Notes: generated by a model not told the origin, from the letters alone. A DNA stretch of 38,295 nucleotides from Coemansia sp. RSA 1804 (GCA_027578815.1 JANBTH010000088.1:1-38295); one strand, 5' to 3'; positions 1 through 11,363 are shown, counted from the first letter of the stretch. Translations and numbers: made by a program.

Positions 1-3000
1 CACACGGAACGATATGTTCTCTAGCGCCAGGTCCAAGCCTTCGCGATAGCGAGTAGAGTAGTTCTTGAACTCAACCATTCCCTGCTCGGGCCACGATTTA
101 CCGGGTCTGTTGTCTTCAATAATCAGGTCGGCCTCGGAAGGTAGTTGCTGCATCTCTTGGATACGCACATAGTCGCACATGTTATTCTCGACGTCACAGC
201 CAGTGCGCAGCATGTAGCTAAGCTGTTGTGTGCTCTGGAGCGAATATGCAACAGCCAGTCCAACGAGACCTGCATCGGCCTTTCCGTACAGCAGAGATAA
301 GACGCCAAGGAGCGCAGCGCCGAAAACAATAAAGGCCGATATCCATTCAAGGCGAATCGACAGCCAGCTGTCTAGCGCAATGAGCGCGTAGTAGCAGCGC
401 TGGTTGACGTCGTTTCTTCTCATGTTTTCAACGAAAAACTGCTCCGACATGCGGTAGGCGCGGATTGTGGAGGCGCCCACCAGAGATTCTTGGAACCCAG
501 CGTAGACGGGTGAGCGCGAGGTAGAGTCGAGGCGTTTCAGCGTGCGCGAGGTTTCCAGGTAGTAGTTCCTGTAGTGCGAGAACAGCACGATGACTGGGAT
601 TATAATCACCGCGAAAGCTGGCAGTGACACGCTGATTACGATGAGCGAGAACGTGACATTGACAATGTTGATCGACCATGTTGCCACCGATTGCGGAATC
701 TTCTGGTCGACGCTATCCTGGTCCCTGGAGAAGCGCTGCAGGATTCTTCCCTGCTGCGTGGTGTCAAAGTAGCTCTTTGGCGCACGGAACACTGCGTTCA
801 GCATTTTGTTGTGTGTGGCCCTTGCGCTGTTTGCAACACACACCTGCCACAGGGTATCGAATCTAATATACGAGGCTGCTGCTGCGCATAGACCCAGGCC
901 GGCATAAACCGACATGTAGAATGCCAGACTGTGTGGCGGTGCCTTGAAGCTGTTGTCGCTTTCATGGGCTTCGTTTGCGGTGGACCAGATCTTGAGCCAC
1001 ACGTTGCTCAGAACCAACATCCCCTGGTTGACTATAATGCCCACAGCATATATAATAGCCCCACTAAACGTACAGTCGCGCAGATAGCTAGTGTAGGATG
1101 ACATCGAGACTTTGCCCACGGCAGATACCTCTTTTTCAATAAGCACGTTGTGGGACTCGCTTCCGTTTACGACTGGCTGCATGCCTGTGCGTTGGAGAAG
1201 CCTATTGCTAGATGGCGGAAAAGAGTCAATGGAGCGACTTCCAAGCTGTTTTCCGTCACTGTCGTTAGTCAAGCTGCTTCTGCTAGAAGGCGTGCTGGCT
1301 CTATCCACAGCCTCAAGGCTCGTGGTGCTGGTTGACAGGATTGTCGATGACGCTAGCTCAGCAGCATTGCTTGAACCGTCACCACCGTACTTTTGGACCA
1401 GCTTGTAAACCTCGCCACGACACTCCATCAGATCCTCAACTGATCCGCTCTCCAGCTGTATCCCGTCTTGCAAAAGCACGACAGAGTCGCATCTTTTGAT
1501 ATATGGAATTGCACTTGTGATGTGGATACGTGTGCGGGATCTCAGAAGCCCGCTGGGCCCAAGCACATGCTCGAAGATGTGCTTGCCAACATGTGCATCG
1601 ACAGCAGACATCGGGTTGTCCAGAATATACACATCGGCACGCGAATAGACTGCTCGCGCCAGCGACACGCGTGCATTCTGGCCGCCAGAAAGGTTGATTC
1701 CCTTTTCGCCAATCTCCGTCAGGTCGCCGGCTGGCAGGTTCTCGAAATCCGGTAGCAACGCGCAGGCCTCGACCACGTAGCTGTAGAACTCGCTGTCGTA
1801 CTGGAGACCAAACAGAATGTTGTCGCGCAGCGTGGCGTTCATGATCCACGGCTGCTGGGCCACATAGGCAACATCCCCACGAATGGTTGCTCTGCCCTGG
1901 TCGCGCTTCATATCGCCCAGGAGTGCAGACGCAAGCGACGACTTTCCAGACCCCACGCTTCCAATAACAGCAAGGTGCTCGCCGATACCCACGGTAAAGT
2001 TGATGTTGTCTAGAACGACCTGTCCCGTTGTTGACCACTTAAATCTGCCGTTTGTGACCTTGACCGCTGTGGTTTCTGTCACGCCGTCTGGCTGGTGAGG
2101 AAGAAGCTGTGGTGGTGTTGTCGTCATGTTGGCTTGGGAAGCGCTTTCAATGTGGGTTATGCTGTCTGGATCCAGCTCGCCGCCCAGGAGAAACGCCTGA
2201 ATACGGCCGATGGCCACGGTTGCCTCTACCTGCGTAGCCACAAAGGTGGGAAGCAGCGTAAGCGGGCCTTTGATAAGATTGAACAGTGATATTGGCACAA
2301 AGATACGTTGGGCGGTTAGTGGGCCATGCGAAACGCCGTCAAACACAGCATAGGTCAGGAATGTTACAAATGACACCAGAAACGGAATGGCAACAGTGCT
2401 GACGCCCCCAAGCGCATAGCCCTTGCCAAACCTGCGCAGCATGACGAGCTCAAGTGACTCGCGCACATTTTGGATGCGCTGGAGGAACGGCTGTTCCCAG
2501 GCATACAGCCTCAGCACGCTGATGCCTGAAAGCGCCTCCTCTGTAAGCGATGTGCGCTTCACCTTGTTTTTCATCTGCTTGACATACAGCTTTTTCATGC
2601 GTCTGGCTAGCCAGCTGTTGATTGGGATTGCAGTAATCATGACACCCACGCCTGCAAAGACAGACCATCCGAGCGTGCTGTACAGAAGGTAGATTCCAAG
2701 TATAATCTGAAGCGGACTGGACCAGACCATGTGCGCTGTGTTTGCTGCAGTGGTGACATTCTGGACATCAACTGAAAACATGGTGATGATGCTGCCTGTT
2801 GTGTACTCCTGTCTGGCCTCGTTGGACAGACGTAGCGTCTTTCTGTAGATTGCCGCTATCAGCCCAGACTTTGCGTTGATTCCAGTTACTTTGCAAAGAT
2901 GGTTATACTGGTGCAAAAACACGGTTAGCACCATTTGACAGACAAACATTACGATTGCGTAGAACACGCCGTTAGATATAGACTGCGGGTCATTTGTTGC

Positions 3001-4087
3001 ATGCGATGCTACAAACTCGATGAGTCGAGCAAGGAGCACAGGCTGAGCAAACTGCATCAGATCTTGCAAGAGCTTGAAGAATCCAGTGAGTGCAAAAAGA
3101 GCCCCGTTTGCTTTAAACAGTACGCGCAGCAACATCCAGGAGCTTTCTTCCCCCTGGCTCTTGTCCTTTTCCTTACGCCAGTTTGCGTTGAACTTATCCA
3201 CTGCATTTAAGGGAGTGCATTTAGTCGGCAGTTTTGTCATATCCATTTCGTTAATAAGTCGGTGTTGGCCAAGCGCCAGCAATGGCGATATCCACGCAAA
3301 CGACATGCGAGAGAATATATTGGCCGAATCCTCTGGAGCACCTTTGGCAGAGTCGGTAAGAGTAGTTTCCTCTGGATAGGTGCTATCGTGTAGCGTGCTC
3401 TCTGGTCTGCGGCGTGGGCACAGCTCCAAGCAGAAGAGAACGGCTATTATTCCAGTAAATGTGTAGCGCACGCCCCATTCCACCAAGACATGGTCATTGC
3501 TGACCAGCCATTCTGTCCGCAATACAACCAGAGAAACAAGGAAAACAACTGGCCAGTACAGAAGGAGAATGTCAGAAGAGCGGTGTGCCTTTTTCTGCTC
3601 CAAATAGTGCAGAGTTCCAGCAGCAGCCAGTCCTGTCCATTGAGCAAGTCGGCCGATAATAAACACATCCACGCCGTTTGAAAGGCCACCAGTCTTGCTA
3701 ACATGGTGGATTAGTTCTACTATGGCCACTTTGGCTATTATAGCCGCTGGCAAAAGCCTGAACCAAGACAGAATGCCGCTGTTGTTTTCAGTCGGAAGTG
3801 AGTGCAGACCCCGCAGGTAACATATTCTGCGGATGGCGAATACCAGGAAAACCACGTTGAGCACGGGTATGAGCACACCATACTCAAAGCACGGTGTCAG
3901 GTCTAGATCACGTTCTTTGCTCCAAGGGCCCTACACAGTTTAAGAGAAAAGTTAAAGCTGAGGTTAATCTACATTCTATAGCTGATAAGGCTGTTCAACA
4001 GAGTAGAAATAAATATGAAAATGAAAAATAAGCAAGTAGGCAGATGCTTACCCAGCCTTCTCTACTGGGACAACTCGTATAACGCAT
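1..4087 (-). CDS. ABCC/MRP-type ABC transporter, 3' end beyond window (partial)
   Basis: This is an ATP-driven exporter of the ABCC (MRP/Ycf1-like) family, expected to move glutathione conjugates or other organic anions across the vacuolar or plasma membrane. I place it in two exons, 4052-4087 (12 codons from the ATG at 4087) and 1-3930. The 121-base intron 3931-4051 (GTAAGC...TGTGTAG) joins GW to GP, exactly matching CPSKEGWGPL in the neighbouring paralogue. Visible in order: an N-terminal TMD0, TMD1, NBD1 with Walker A GSVGSGKSS (near residue 671), signature LSGGQ, Walker B YILDNP, then TMD2. The window ends in the linker just before NBD2. NBD1 is degenerate: Asn784 follows the Walker B Asp, and Ser818 occupies the H-switch position. 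About 1322 residues lie inside the window. It is transcribed divergently from the next gene, which is clearly its paralogue. Confidence 0.93.
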
Positions 4088-5283
4088 GTTTTCTAATACT
4101 GGGGGTTTCTTTCTTGTAGTTTTTGTTAATAGAGATGGGAAATGTATTGAAATAAAAAGACAAAGTAGATAGTTAATACAAAAATGGTTTATAGAGACAA
4201 TTCTACTCTTCTTTGGTCGTCATTGGAATATTCATATAAAATTACTATATTCCTTTGACCAGAGTCGAATATTCTAAACTTTATATACCAAAAAGTATGT
4301 CTAGTAAGAAAAGGGGCCATATTGCAATGGATAAAAAGGAGCAAAGGTACTTTTCCCAGCTGCAATGAGCTAAAGAGATTTTTTATAATATTTACCATTT
4401 GTTTCCGAAATATAAAGACATAAAGCCAAACGGTTTAATAGACTAGAAAGCCCATTCAGAAGTGACATTTCCACATACACTTCTATGAAGCTAATTGATT
4501 TGATCTGATGTGTATGGAATCTAAAAGCAAACAATTACGTCAGCAGGTACGCTTTGCTAATTTTGACAGAATTCATTTTAAGCAACAGAAATGTGGTGCA
4601 TTGGTGCCAAGTGTCAGGAGGATGCTGAAACCTTCATTGTCTTTATTTTCGTGAAGGTGAAGGTGAAGGTGGAAAGTTGGATCTATTTTGCATTGTGATT
4701 GATGATGGGTGACCATTTTGGTAGCACAAAACCGGCGCTAACAAGCCCGCAAAAATTCCGCATGTAGCGTTCATTTGTAAGCCGCTTGAGCGAGGCCAGA
4801 CCCAGGAAAAGCAAAAAAAACATCAAGACGCTTCCAGAATCGAGGGGAAAAAAGCCATGCACAGAACGAATGAATGGGATCTTCCCCCTTTCCAACTTTT
4901 ACACTGCCGCAGCAACAAATTTTTTTTGTCAGTGTTGGAAAAAACGTCAGTGCTTTTTTCAATGGCCCGTTTTTTCATAGCATTAACTGCAAGAACATTA
5001 TTAAAAAAAAGTTGGATTGGTTCATTTTTATTCTCATCCTTCTCTTCTATTCCTTCCTCGTTTTTTCCCTCACCATCTCTTATCTTCTTTATTGATAACA
5101 TTTGGATAAAGGCGTTTTAAGGAAAGAACACGGATTACTACCGCCCACATCCAACTAACAAACAAACAGATCAATCGATCAATCGTCTACTGGTAACCAA
5201 GCTAAACGGGCTTTTATTCTATTTTTCGAGTAGCTACTAGAGTGAACGGCCAAGCGCAAGCTGTAGCTTTGTTACTTTGAGCA
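4088..5283. promoter_or_regulatory. Shared 1.2 kb intergenic region of the divergent ABCC pair
   Basis: The start codons of the two ABCC genes face away from each other across this stretch, so it should hold both promoters. It is AT-rich with T- and A-runs near 4918-5010. A bZIP-like octamer TTACGTCA lies at 4535-4542; this resembles Atf/Yap-type sites, but a single 8-mer can occur by chance. A hexamer repeat lies at 4651-4672. Short overlapping reading frames on both strands around 4770-5120 show no recognisable domain and I treat them as chance. Confidence 0.5.
4651..4672. repeat. Short hexanucleotide tandem repeat (GTGAAG)3
   Basis: Three and a half copies of GTGAAG lie in the divergent promoter region of the two ABCC genes. 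It is too short for more than a microsatellite call. Confidence 0.6.
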
Positions 5284-8200
5284 ATGGTTGGCATGGGTAC
5301 TGCTGGATTTTGCCCGTCAAAGGAAGGGTGGGGCCCTCTGAGCCCGAGTCGCCCGGTTGACTTCTCGCTGTGCTTTGAGTACGGTGGACTGGTGTCGGTT
5401 CTAAGCGTTGTGTTTATCGTGGCGGCTGCTGTGCGGCTGCATAAGCTGCAGAGGGTTCCGCGGCTTCCCAGCTCGGTCGTGGCCAACAGTCTGTTCTGGA
5501 TCAAGTTGTCGCTGGCGGTGTTTGCAGTGTTCGCGTCGGTGAGCGAGGTCTTTGTGATGGCAGGACTTGCGCCGATAGACAGCGTGTATACAGTGTCGCT
5601 CGTGCTGCAGTCGGTTGCCACAGGCGTAGCTGTGCGCTTGCACTATAGAGAGCAGTTTGGCAACAGGGTTGCGTCGACACCGCTACTGCTCTTTTGGCTG
5701 GGCACATCGATGGTGGCGCTGGTGCGACTGCGCACGGCGGTTGCTCTGGATTTCGTCACACGCGACCCGCCACTTATCGTTGTAAACATCCTGTATATGG
5801 TTGCATCGCTGGCAACGCTGGTCATGGAGTCCCAGCCCAAACCGCAGATGCTGTACGAGCTTCCCGATGACGATGACGACGAGGATATGATAGAGGGGGC
5901 ACAGCATCTGGGGGATGGCGACCACTGCTTGTACCAGTCGCCCGAGGAGCGCGCCAACATCTTCTCGCTTCTGACATTTTCATGGATGACACCGCTGCTT
6001 GAGCACGGGTTCCGCAAGCCGCTGCAGATGGAGGATACGTGGGAGCTGAGCAGCATGTACCGGCCCGAAGTGGCTACAGCCAAGTTCCAGCGCAACTGGC
6101 AGGCGCAGCTACGCTCTGGCAACCCTTCCTTGTTCGGCGCCACGATGCGCACTTACGGGTGGTCGCTTGCTCTGGGCAGCTTCTACAAGCTGGTGAAGGA
6201 TCTGGTATCTTTCCTGAATCCGATTCTCCTGTCGCGGCTGATCGGGTTTGTCAGCAAATACAACTCGGCGGACGCCGAGCCGGTAGAGTACGGGTACTTT
6301 TACGCAGGGGCAATGTTTGTTGTAGCCAGCATACAGACAGTTGCGTTCCAGCAGCACTGGGTGCAGAACCAGCGCGTCAACAGTCTGATGAAGATCAGTT
6401 ACACAACAGCGATCTACCGGAAAACCATGGCGCTTTCTAACGATGCACGCCAGAACTACAATGTTGGTGGCATTGTAACACATATGAGTGTGGACGCACA
6501 GCGAGTGGCGGACTTTACAGCAAACTTCTCACACCATCTTTGGAGCTCACCGCTGCAGATCGTGCTTGCGCTGTACCTGCTGTACCAGACGCTCGGGTGG
6601 TGCGTGTTCGCTGGCGTATTGGCAATGGTGATCAGCATCCCAACGTCGGCACGTATCAGCCGCCACATGCGTGCACTGAACAAGCTTCTAATGGGCTACC
6701 GTGATCGACGCATGAAGATCATGGACGAGGTATTATCGGGGATCAAGATCATCAAGCTGTATGCCTGGGAGCCGTCGTTTATCCGCCGGATCAACGAGAT
6801 CCGTGTTCTGCTGGAGCTAGCCACCATTCGCAGCTACGGTGTGCTTCAGGCTGTCTTTTCGTTTGTGGTGACGCTGCTGCCGTTTGTTGTCTCTTTCACC
6901 ACCTTTGGTCTGTACAGTTTGGCTGATGGAACGTCGCACGGCCCACTGACGCCGCAGCTTGTCTTTGTTGCGCTGACGCTGTTCAACATGCTACGCTTCC
7001 CGCTCTCGCACGGTCCTATGGTTATTCCCGCTCTGCTGGAATCTATTGTCTCGTCCCGCCGTATTTTTGATTTCCTCACGGCTGGGGAAATCGACTTTAC
7101 CGCTATTGAGCACATGCCCTATGACAGGGATGCTCCAGGCACATCTGCGGACGATGTGCTGGTTAGCGTGAAGAACGGGACGTTTAAATGGTTGTCTTCC
7201 GAGGAGCCCTCACTGACAGATATCAACATCGAATGCAAGCGCGACGAGCTGGTTGCCGTCGTCGGTCGCGTAGGGTCTGGAAAGTCATCGCTGGTTTCTG
7301 CCGTGCTTGGTGACATGGTCAAAAGCGAGGGTTCGGTGACGGTGCAGGGTGCTATTGCCTATGTGCCGCAGCAGGCGTGGATTATGAATGCCACGCTGCG
7401 TGATAATATCCTGTTTGGCCACAGACTGGATCAGGAGTTTTACGACAAGGTCATTGATGCCTGTGCACTGCGTCCCGATCTTGGAATGCTGCCTAGTGGC
7501 GATATGACGGAGATTGGCGAAAAGGGAATAAATCTCTCAGGCGGTCAAAGAGCGCGTGTTTCGCTTGCCAGAGCCGTCTATGCTCGCGCTGATGTGTACA
7601 TTCTGGACGATCCGCTTGCTGCCGTCGATGCACATGTTGGGAAGCATCTGTATTCGCGTGTTATCGGTCCGAATGGACTGCTTAAATCCCGTGCGCGTAT
7701 CCTAGTCACCAATGCTGTGCAGTATCTCAACACTACAAATTATATCTACATGCTAGATGGAGGAAAGATTGTTGACCACGGTTCGTTTATCGCAGCTATG
7801 GACAAGAGAGGCCCAATCTATGAGTTTGTTCACAAGTACATTGAACAAAGCGAGCCTAGCTCGCGCACAGAGACTGATGGAAGCAATGACGTGTCTGAGA
7901 ATGAGTACTACGAAGAAGACGCCGCAACCACCGAGCAGGACGGTATGCCCACGCCTGTTGGCACTGGAATTCGTCGCAAATCGACTAAACAGACCCTTGG
8001 TCGCGCAAGCGTTGGTGCGCTACACGGCGCACGCGTGCGCACCCGCCGCAACAAACCGCCTACCAGCGCAGAGTCGTTGCTGGCGGAGGCGGGCAGAACA
8101 ACGACAACCGAGTTCAGCCGCCAAGGTAAAGTGGAGTGGAACACGTACCGCACGTATGCAAAGGCATGTGGTTCGCGCAATTCAACCATGTTTATCTGCG

Positions 8201-9903
8201 CCCTGCTGGCGGCATCGGTCAGCAACGTGGCTGCTAACATGTGGCTCAAGCACTGGGCTTCTTCCAACGATACCGATAGCACTCAGAACATATGGATCAC
8301 AAAACCACACAATGTGTTCTATTATCTTTTCATCTACGGAGGACTCGGATTGCTGGGTGCATCGATGAGCTCGCTGCAGTCGCTGGTCCTTTGGACAAAG
8401 TGCTCGATCCGTGCATCCCGCAAGATCCACGAGAACATGCTGCGCGGCGTGCTGCGGTCGCCTATGGCCTTCTTTGATGTCACGCCGTTGGGTCGTATTC
8501 TTAACCGCTTTTCGTCCGACATGCAGCGCTGCGACGAAACCCTGCCTCGGTCTGTTGGAGGAATGGTCAACACGATGGTGAGCGTTGTGTCTGCGGTCTC
8601 TGTTATCGGCTTCTCCACTCCGCTTATGCTCGTCATCATGTTCCCGCTTGCTTTTGTCTACCGCTACCTCCAGCAGCGCTATCTGTGCAGTAGCCGCGAG
8701 CTGCGTCGTTTGGATTCCACCACACGGTCTCCGATCTTTGCGCATTTCCAAGAATCCATCGGCGGCGTATCGACTATTCGTGCTTACAACCAGCAGCCCC
8801 GCTTTGTTGCCGAGAACGAGGACCGCATTGAGAAGAACATCCGTGCATACTACACGTATCTGTCGCTGAACCGTTGGCTGTCCCTGCGTCTTGAAACCCT
8901 GGGCAACATTGTGATGCTTGGCACCACTTTGCTCGCCGTTGTCACATTGCAATTCTTTGGCTTTGGCGATGCCGGGCTTGTGGGTCTGTCGGTTGCCTAC
9001 GCGTTGGACTTTACCAGCTCGCTCAACTGGTCTGTCCGCAGTTACACTGAGGTTGAGAACTCGATGATTCAGCTTGAGCGTGTGGTCGAGTATGCTCACT
9101 TGCCATCCGAGGCCGATGAGATTATTGAAGACAACAGACCCAATGAGTCGTGGCCTGAGCAGGGAATGGTTGAGTTCAAGAACTACTCTACTCGTTATCG
9201 CGAGGGCTTGGATCTGGTTCTGAAGGACCTGACGTTTAGGGTGATGCCTAGACAGAAGGTCGGTATTGTTGGACGCACCGGTGCTGGAAAGTCGTCGCTG
9301 ACGCTAGCACTGTTCCGGATCATCGAAGCAGCTGAAGGCAAGATCCTCATTGATGGCGAAGATATCTTCAAGTACGGACTGTTTGACGTGCGTAGTAAGC
9401 TGTCGATTATCCCGCAGGACCCAGTGCTGTTTGCCGGCACGGTGCGCGAGAATCTAGATCCATTCGGCAGCTACCCGGACCAGGAGATCTGGAACGCACT
9501 GCAGCATGCGCATCTGGCAGAGTACATCCGCACGAAAGAAGAAGGGCTTGAATTCGAGGTGATGCAGAACGGAAGCAACTTTAGCGTTGGACAGCGGCAG
9601 CTGATCTGCCTTGCGCGTGCCCTGCTCAAGCGTGCCAAGGTTCTTGTTCTGGACGAAGCAACAGCTGCCATTGACAACTCCACCGACGCAATCATCCAAG
9701 AGTCGATCCGGAAGGAGTTCAAGGACTGCACGGTGCTGACGATTGCCCATCGTCTCAACACCATTATTGACAGCGACATGATCCTTGTCGTCGAAGGTGG
9801 TCGTTTGGCCGAATACGATACGCCCCAGAATCTTTTGGACAGAGAAAACAGCCTGTTTGCAAAGCTTGTTGAGGAAGCACGCACCAGCGGCGATGTTCAG
9901 TGA
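5284..9903 (+). CDS. ABCC/MRP-type ABC transporter, full length (1539 aa)
   Basis: A complete full-size ABCC exporter, expected to pump conjugated organic anions with ATP at the vacuolar or plasma membrane. It is intronless, from ATG 5284 to TGA at 9901-9903; a second ATG three codons in is an alternative start. TMD0 covers about residues 1-170, followed by an acidic linker (a run of Asp/Glu near 195-203) and TMD1. NBD1 has Walker A GRVGSGKSS (about 661), LSGGQ (about 750) and Walker B YILDDP (about 772). TMD2 and NBD2 follow, with GRTGAGKSS (about 1330), SVGQRQ (about 1434), VLDEA (about 1455) and the H-switch in TIAHRL. NBD1 has Asn810 where an H-switch His would be, so ATP hydrolysis should rest mainly on NBD2, as is common in ABCC proteins. 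It is paralogous to the divergent gene on the left but lacks that gene's first intron. The exact substrate cannot be read from sequence. Confidence 0.95.
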   Translation: MVGMGTAGFCPSKEGWGPLSPSRPVDFSLCFEYGGLVSVLSVVFIVAAAVRLHKLQRVPRLPSSVVANSLFWIKLSLAVFAVFASVSEVFVMAGLAPIDSVYTVSLVLQSVATGVAVRLHYREQFGNRVASTPLLLFWLGTSMVALVRLRTAVALDFVTRDPPLIVVNILYMVASLATLVMESQPKPQMLYELPDDDDDEDMIEGAQHLGDGDHCLYQSPEERANIFSLLTFSWMTPLLEHGFRKPLQMEDTWELSSMYRPEVATAKFQRNWQAQLRSGNPSLFGATMRTYGWSLALGSFYKLVKDLVSFLNPILLSRLIGFVSKYNSADAEPVEYGYFYAGAMFVVASIQTVAFQQHWVQNQRVNSLMKISYTTAIYRKTMALSNDARQNYNVGGIVTHMSVDAQRVADFTANFSHHLWSSPLQIVLALYLLYQTLGWCVFAGVLAMVISIPTSARISRHMRALNKLLMGYRDRRMKIMDEVLSGIKIIKLYAWEPSFIRRINEIRVLLELATIRSYGVLQAVFSFVVTLLPFVVSFTTFGLYSLADGTSHGPLTPQLVFVALTLFNMLRFPLSHGPMVIPALLESIVSSRRIFDFLTAGEIDFTAIEHMPYDRDAPGTSADDVLVSVKNGTFKWLSSEEPSLTDINIECKRDELVAVVGRVGSGKSSLVSAVLGDMVKSEGSVTVQGAIAYVPQQAWIMNATLRDNILFGHRLDQEFYDKVIDACALRPDLGMLPSGDMTEIGEKGINLSGGQRARVSLARAVYARADVYILDDPLAAVDAHVGKHLYSRVIGPNGLLKSRARILVTNAVQYLNTTNYIYMLDGGKIVDHGSFIAAMDKRGPIYEFVHKYIEQSEPSSRTETDGSNDVSENEYYEEDAATTEQDGMPTPVGTGIRRKSTKQTLGRASVGALHGARVRTRRNKPPTSAESLLAEAGRTTTTEFSRQGKVEWNTYRTYAKACGSRNSTMFICALLAASVSNVAANMWLKHWASSNDTDSTQNIWITKPHNVFYYLFIYGGLGLLGASMSSLQSLVLWTKCSIRASRKIHENMLRGVLRSPMAFFDVTPLGRILNRFSSDMQRCDETLPRSVGGMVNTMVSVVSAVSVIGFSTPLMLVIMFPLAFVYRYLQQRYLCSSRELRRLDSTTRSPIFAHFQESIGGVSTIRAYNQQPRFVAENEDRIEKNIRAYYTYLSLNRWLSLRLETLGNIVMLGTTLLAVVTLQFFGFGDAGLVGLSVAYALDFTSSLNWSVRSYTEVENSMIQLERVVEYAHLPSEADEIIEDNRPNESWPEQGMVEFKNYSTRYREGLDLVLKDLTFRVMPRQKVGIVGRTGAGKSSLTLALFRIIEAAEGKILIDGEDIFKYGLFDVRSKLSIIPQDPVLFAGTVRENLDPFGSYPDQEIWNALQHAHLAEYIRTKEEGLEFEVMQNGSNFSVGQRQLICLARALLKRAKVLVLDEATAAIDNSTDAIIQESIRKEFKDCTVLTIAHRLNTIIDSDMILVVEGGRLAEYDTPQNLLDRENSLFAKLVEEARTSGDVQ

Positions 9904-9982
9904 AAGAAAAGTAAAGAGCTTTTATTCCCTTTTGCCATAAAATAGAAATAAGGAATGGATAAGAAAACCCCTAGCTGTGTGA

Positions 9983-10969
9983 TTAGTCTATTTTCTCTTT
10001 ATCATTTGTCTCTTTGCGATTACGAAGAGCAACCGCATTGTTGCCACGGTCGCCGCCAGGAGTAGCAAGAACACCGCCTGTGGTGGTATCTGCGGACGAC
10101 AGAGAGTTCCAATTCAAATAGTACAGGACCTGTCTGCCGGCCAGGCCAAATGCAACCACAATGGTGATGGCAGTAAGCAGCTCCCAGAACCGATAGACAG
10201 TGATCTGCCCTTTGATGTATCTCTCTTGCTTTGCCGACTTCCTTGCGTGTTCCCCAATGGTCTCAGCTCTTTGCTTGAGCTCACCGTAATGCTTGCGCTC
10301 CCACTCCTCAAAGTTCGACTTTGCATAGGAGCGACCGCCGCTGGCCGAGTGCCGCGCATAAGTGCCCTGTGGTCGCTGGTATCCAGCGGCTCCCGATGAG
10401 GAATCGGGTTTCTGCCACCCGCGGTAATGGTGTTGCTGCTGTTCATCTGATCTCTTTGCCGACGAGTACTCGCCAGTGCTAGAAAAGGCCGATGCATTGC
10501 GGTGCCGGTGGTGATGCATCGACGACCCCTGGCCCGGTGCAAACCCACCGCTTCCCTTGCTCCATCTACTGGGTCCTCCAGTCCGCAACAGCGTCCGGTC
10601 GTAATCCCTGCGCTTTCGCTCGTTCCCTAGCACAGAGTATGCCTCGCTTATTTTAAGGAACATTTGGTGCGCTTCATTCGCCGTTTCTTTATTCTTATCT
10701 GGGTGCCACCGTTTGCTTAGCTCGTAGTACGCCGTTTTGATCTCCTTTGGGGTTGCTGTTTCGCTGATTCCAAGGACCGCGTAATGTGTTTTACGATGCA
10801 CTATTTGCGTGAATTGGCTTGTGTGGAACCAGGAGGACCATTGACCACTGCTGTTGATTCCAAAGCGATAGGTCACCGGATGTTGATAAAGTCCATGGAA
10901 CCTACCACCGCATACTGTGGCTAGTGTGGTATTGGTGGTTTTGAGAAGTGTCTGGAAGCGACAGAACAT
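9983..10969 (-). CDS. Mitochondrial J-domain (DnaJ/Hsp40) protein, DNAJC30-like
   Basis: A 328-residue class III J-protein, predicted to stimulate a mitochondrial Hsp70. The J-domain spans about residues 61-126 with the HPD motif at 89-91 and a typical helix IV ending in RRDYDRTLL. The first 60 residues carry several Arg/Lys and no Asp or Glu, as in a mitochondrial presequence. The middle is rich in Ser, Gly and Gln. A hydrophobic helix at about 263-283 (TAITIVVAFGLAG) should anchor it in the inner membrane. J-domain near the N-terminus, low-complexity middle and one C-terminal membrane helix match DNAJC30, a respiratory-complex-associated J-protein; yeast Jid1-like is the alternative. The gene is intronless and ends 79 bases after the convergent ABCC gene. 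Confidence 0.85.
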   Translation of the reverse strand: MFCRFQTLLKTTNTTLATVCGGRFHGLYQHPVTYRFGINSSGQWSSWFHTSQFTQIVHRKTHYAVLGISETATPKEIKTAYYELSKRWHPDKNKETANEAHQMFLKISEAYSVLGNERKRRDYDRTLLRTGGPSRWSKGSGGFAPGQGSSMHHHRHRNASAFSSTGEYSSAKRSDEQQQHHYRGWQKPDSSSGAAGYQRPQGTYARHSASGGRSYAKSNFEEWERKHYGELKQRAETIGEHARKSAKQERYIKGQITVYRFWELLTAITIVVAFGLAGRQVLYYLNWNSLSSADTTTGGVLATPGGDRGNNAVALRNRKETNDKEKID

Positions 10970-11363
10970 TAATAATTGCTAATTATGAACAAAGTACAAG
11001 TATAAAACAGCAAGGATAAATTGTTGAAGAGTGCGGAGACAAAAAGGCAAATGAGATAAGCTCTTTCATATTTTTATTCTGGCAGTGTAAGCAATGAAAG
11101 AGGTTTTGGAAAAGGGTCTCAATCAATGTTCTGTTGACTGTCAGGCTTCATCTATTGATTGCTGATCAACCGCAATACGATCAAATTAGTATGTCACTTC
11201 AATATGTTATGTTATGAGCTATATTAAAATGAAAAAAGCTGATAATGGAAGCTAAACGAATGTTTGTGATACATGAAGAAATAGTTGTTTGTAGTGTCCA
11301 AATATTTTGTTGCTACAGTGAGGTTGTACCTGTGGCAATAAAAAGCAATGGAGGCATCATCTT
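10970..11363. other. Intergenic stretch between J-protein and elongase genes
   Basis: About 390 AT-rich bases between two minus-strand genes. They should hold the J-protein promoter and the 3' end of the elongase gene. AATAAAA at 11337-11343 lies just upstream of the elongase stop on the plus strand, so it is not that gene's polyadenylation signal. I see no RNA gene or repeat. Confidence 0.4.

Noticed and set aside
1436..2038. 200-codon minus-strand frame
   Set aside because: It is a shifted-frame shadow of NBD1 of the left ABCC gene, on the same strand; the true frame gives intact Walker and signature motifs.
8182..9099. 305-codon minus-strand frame
   Set aside because: It is antisense to TMD2 of the complete ABCC gene and has no recognisable domain.
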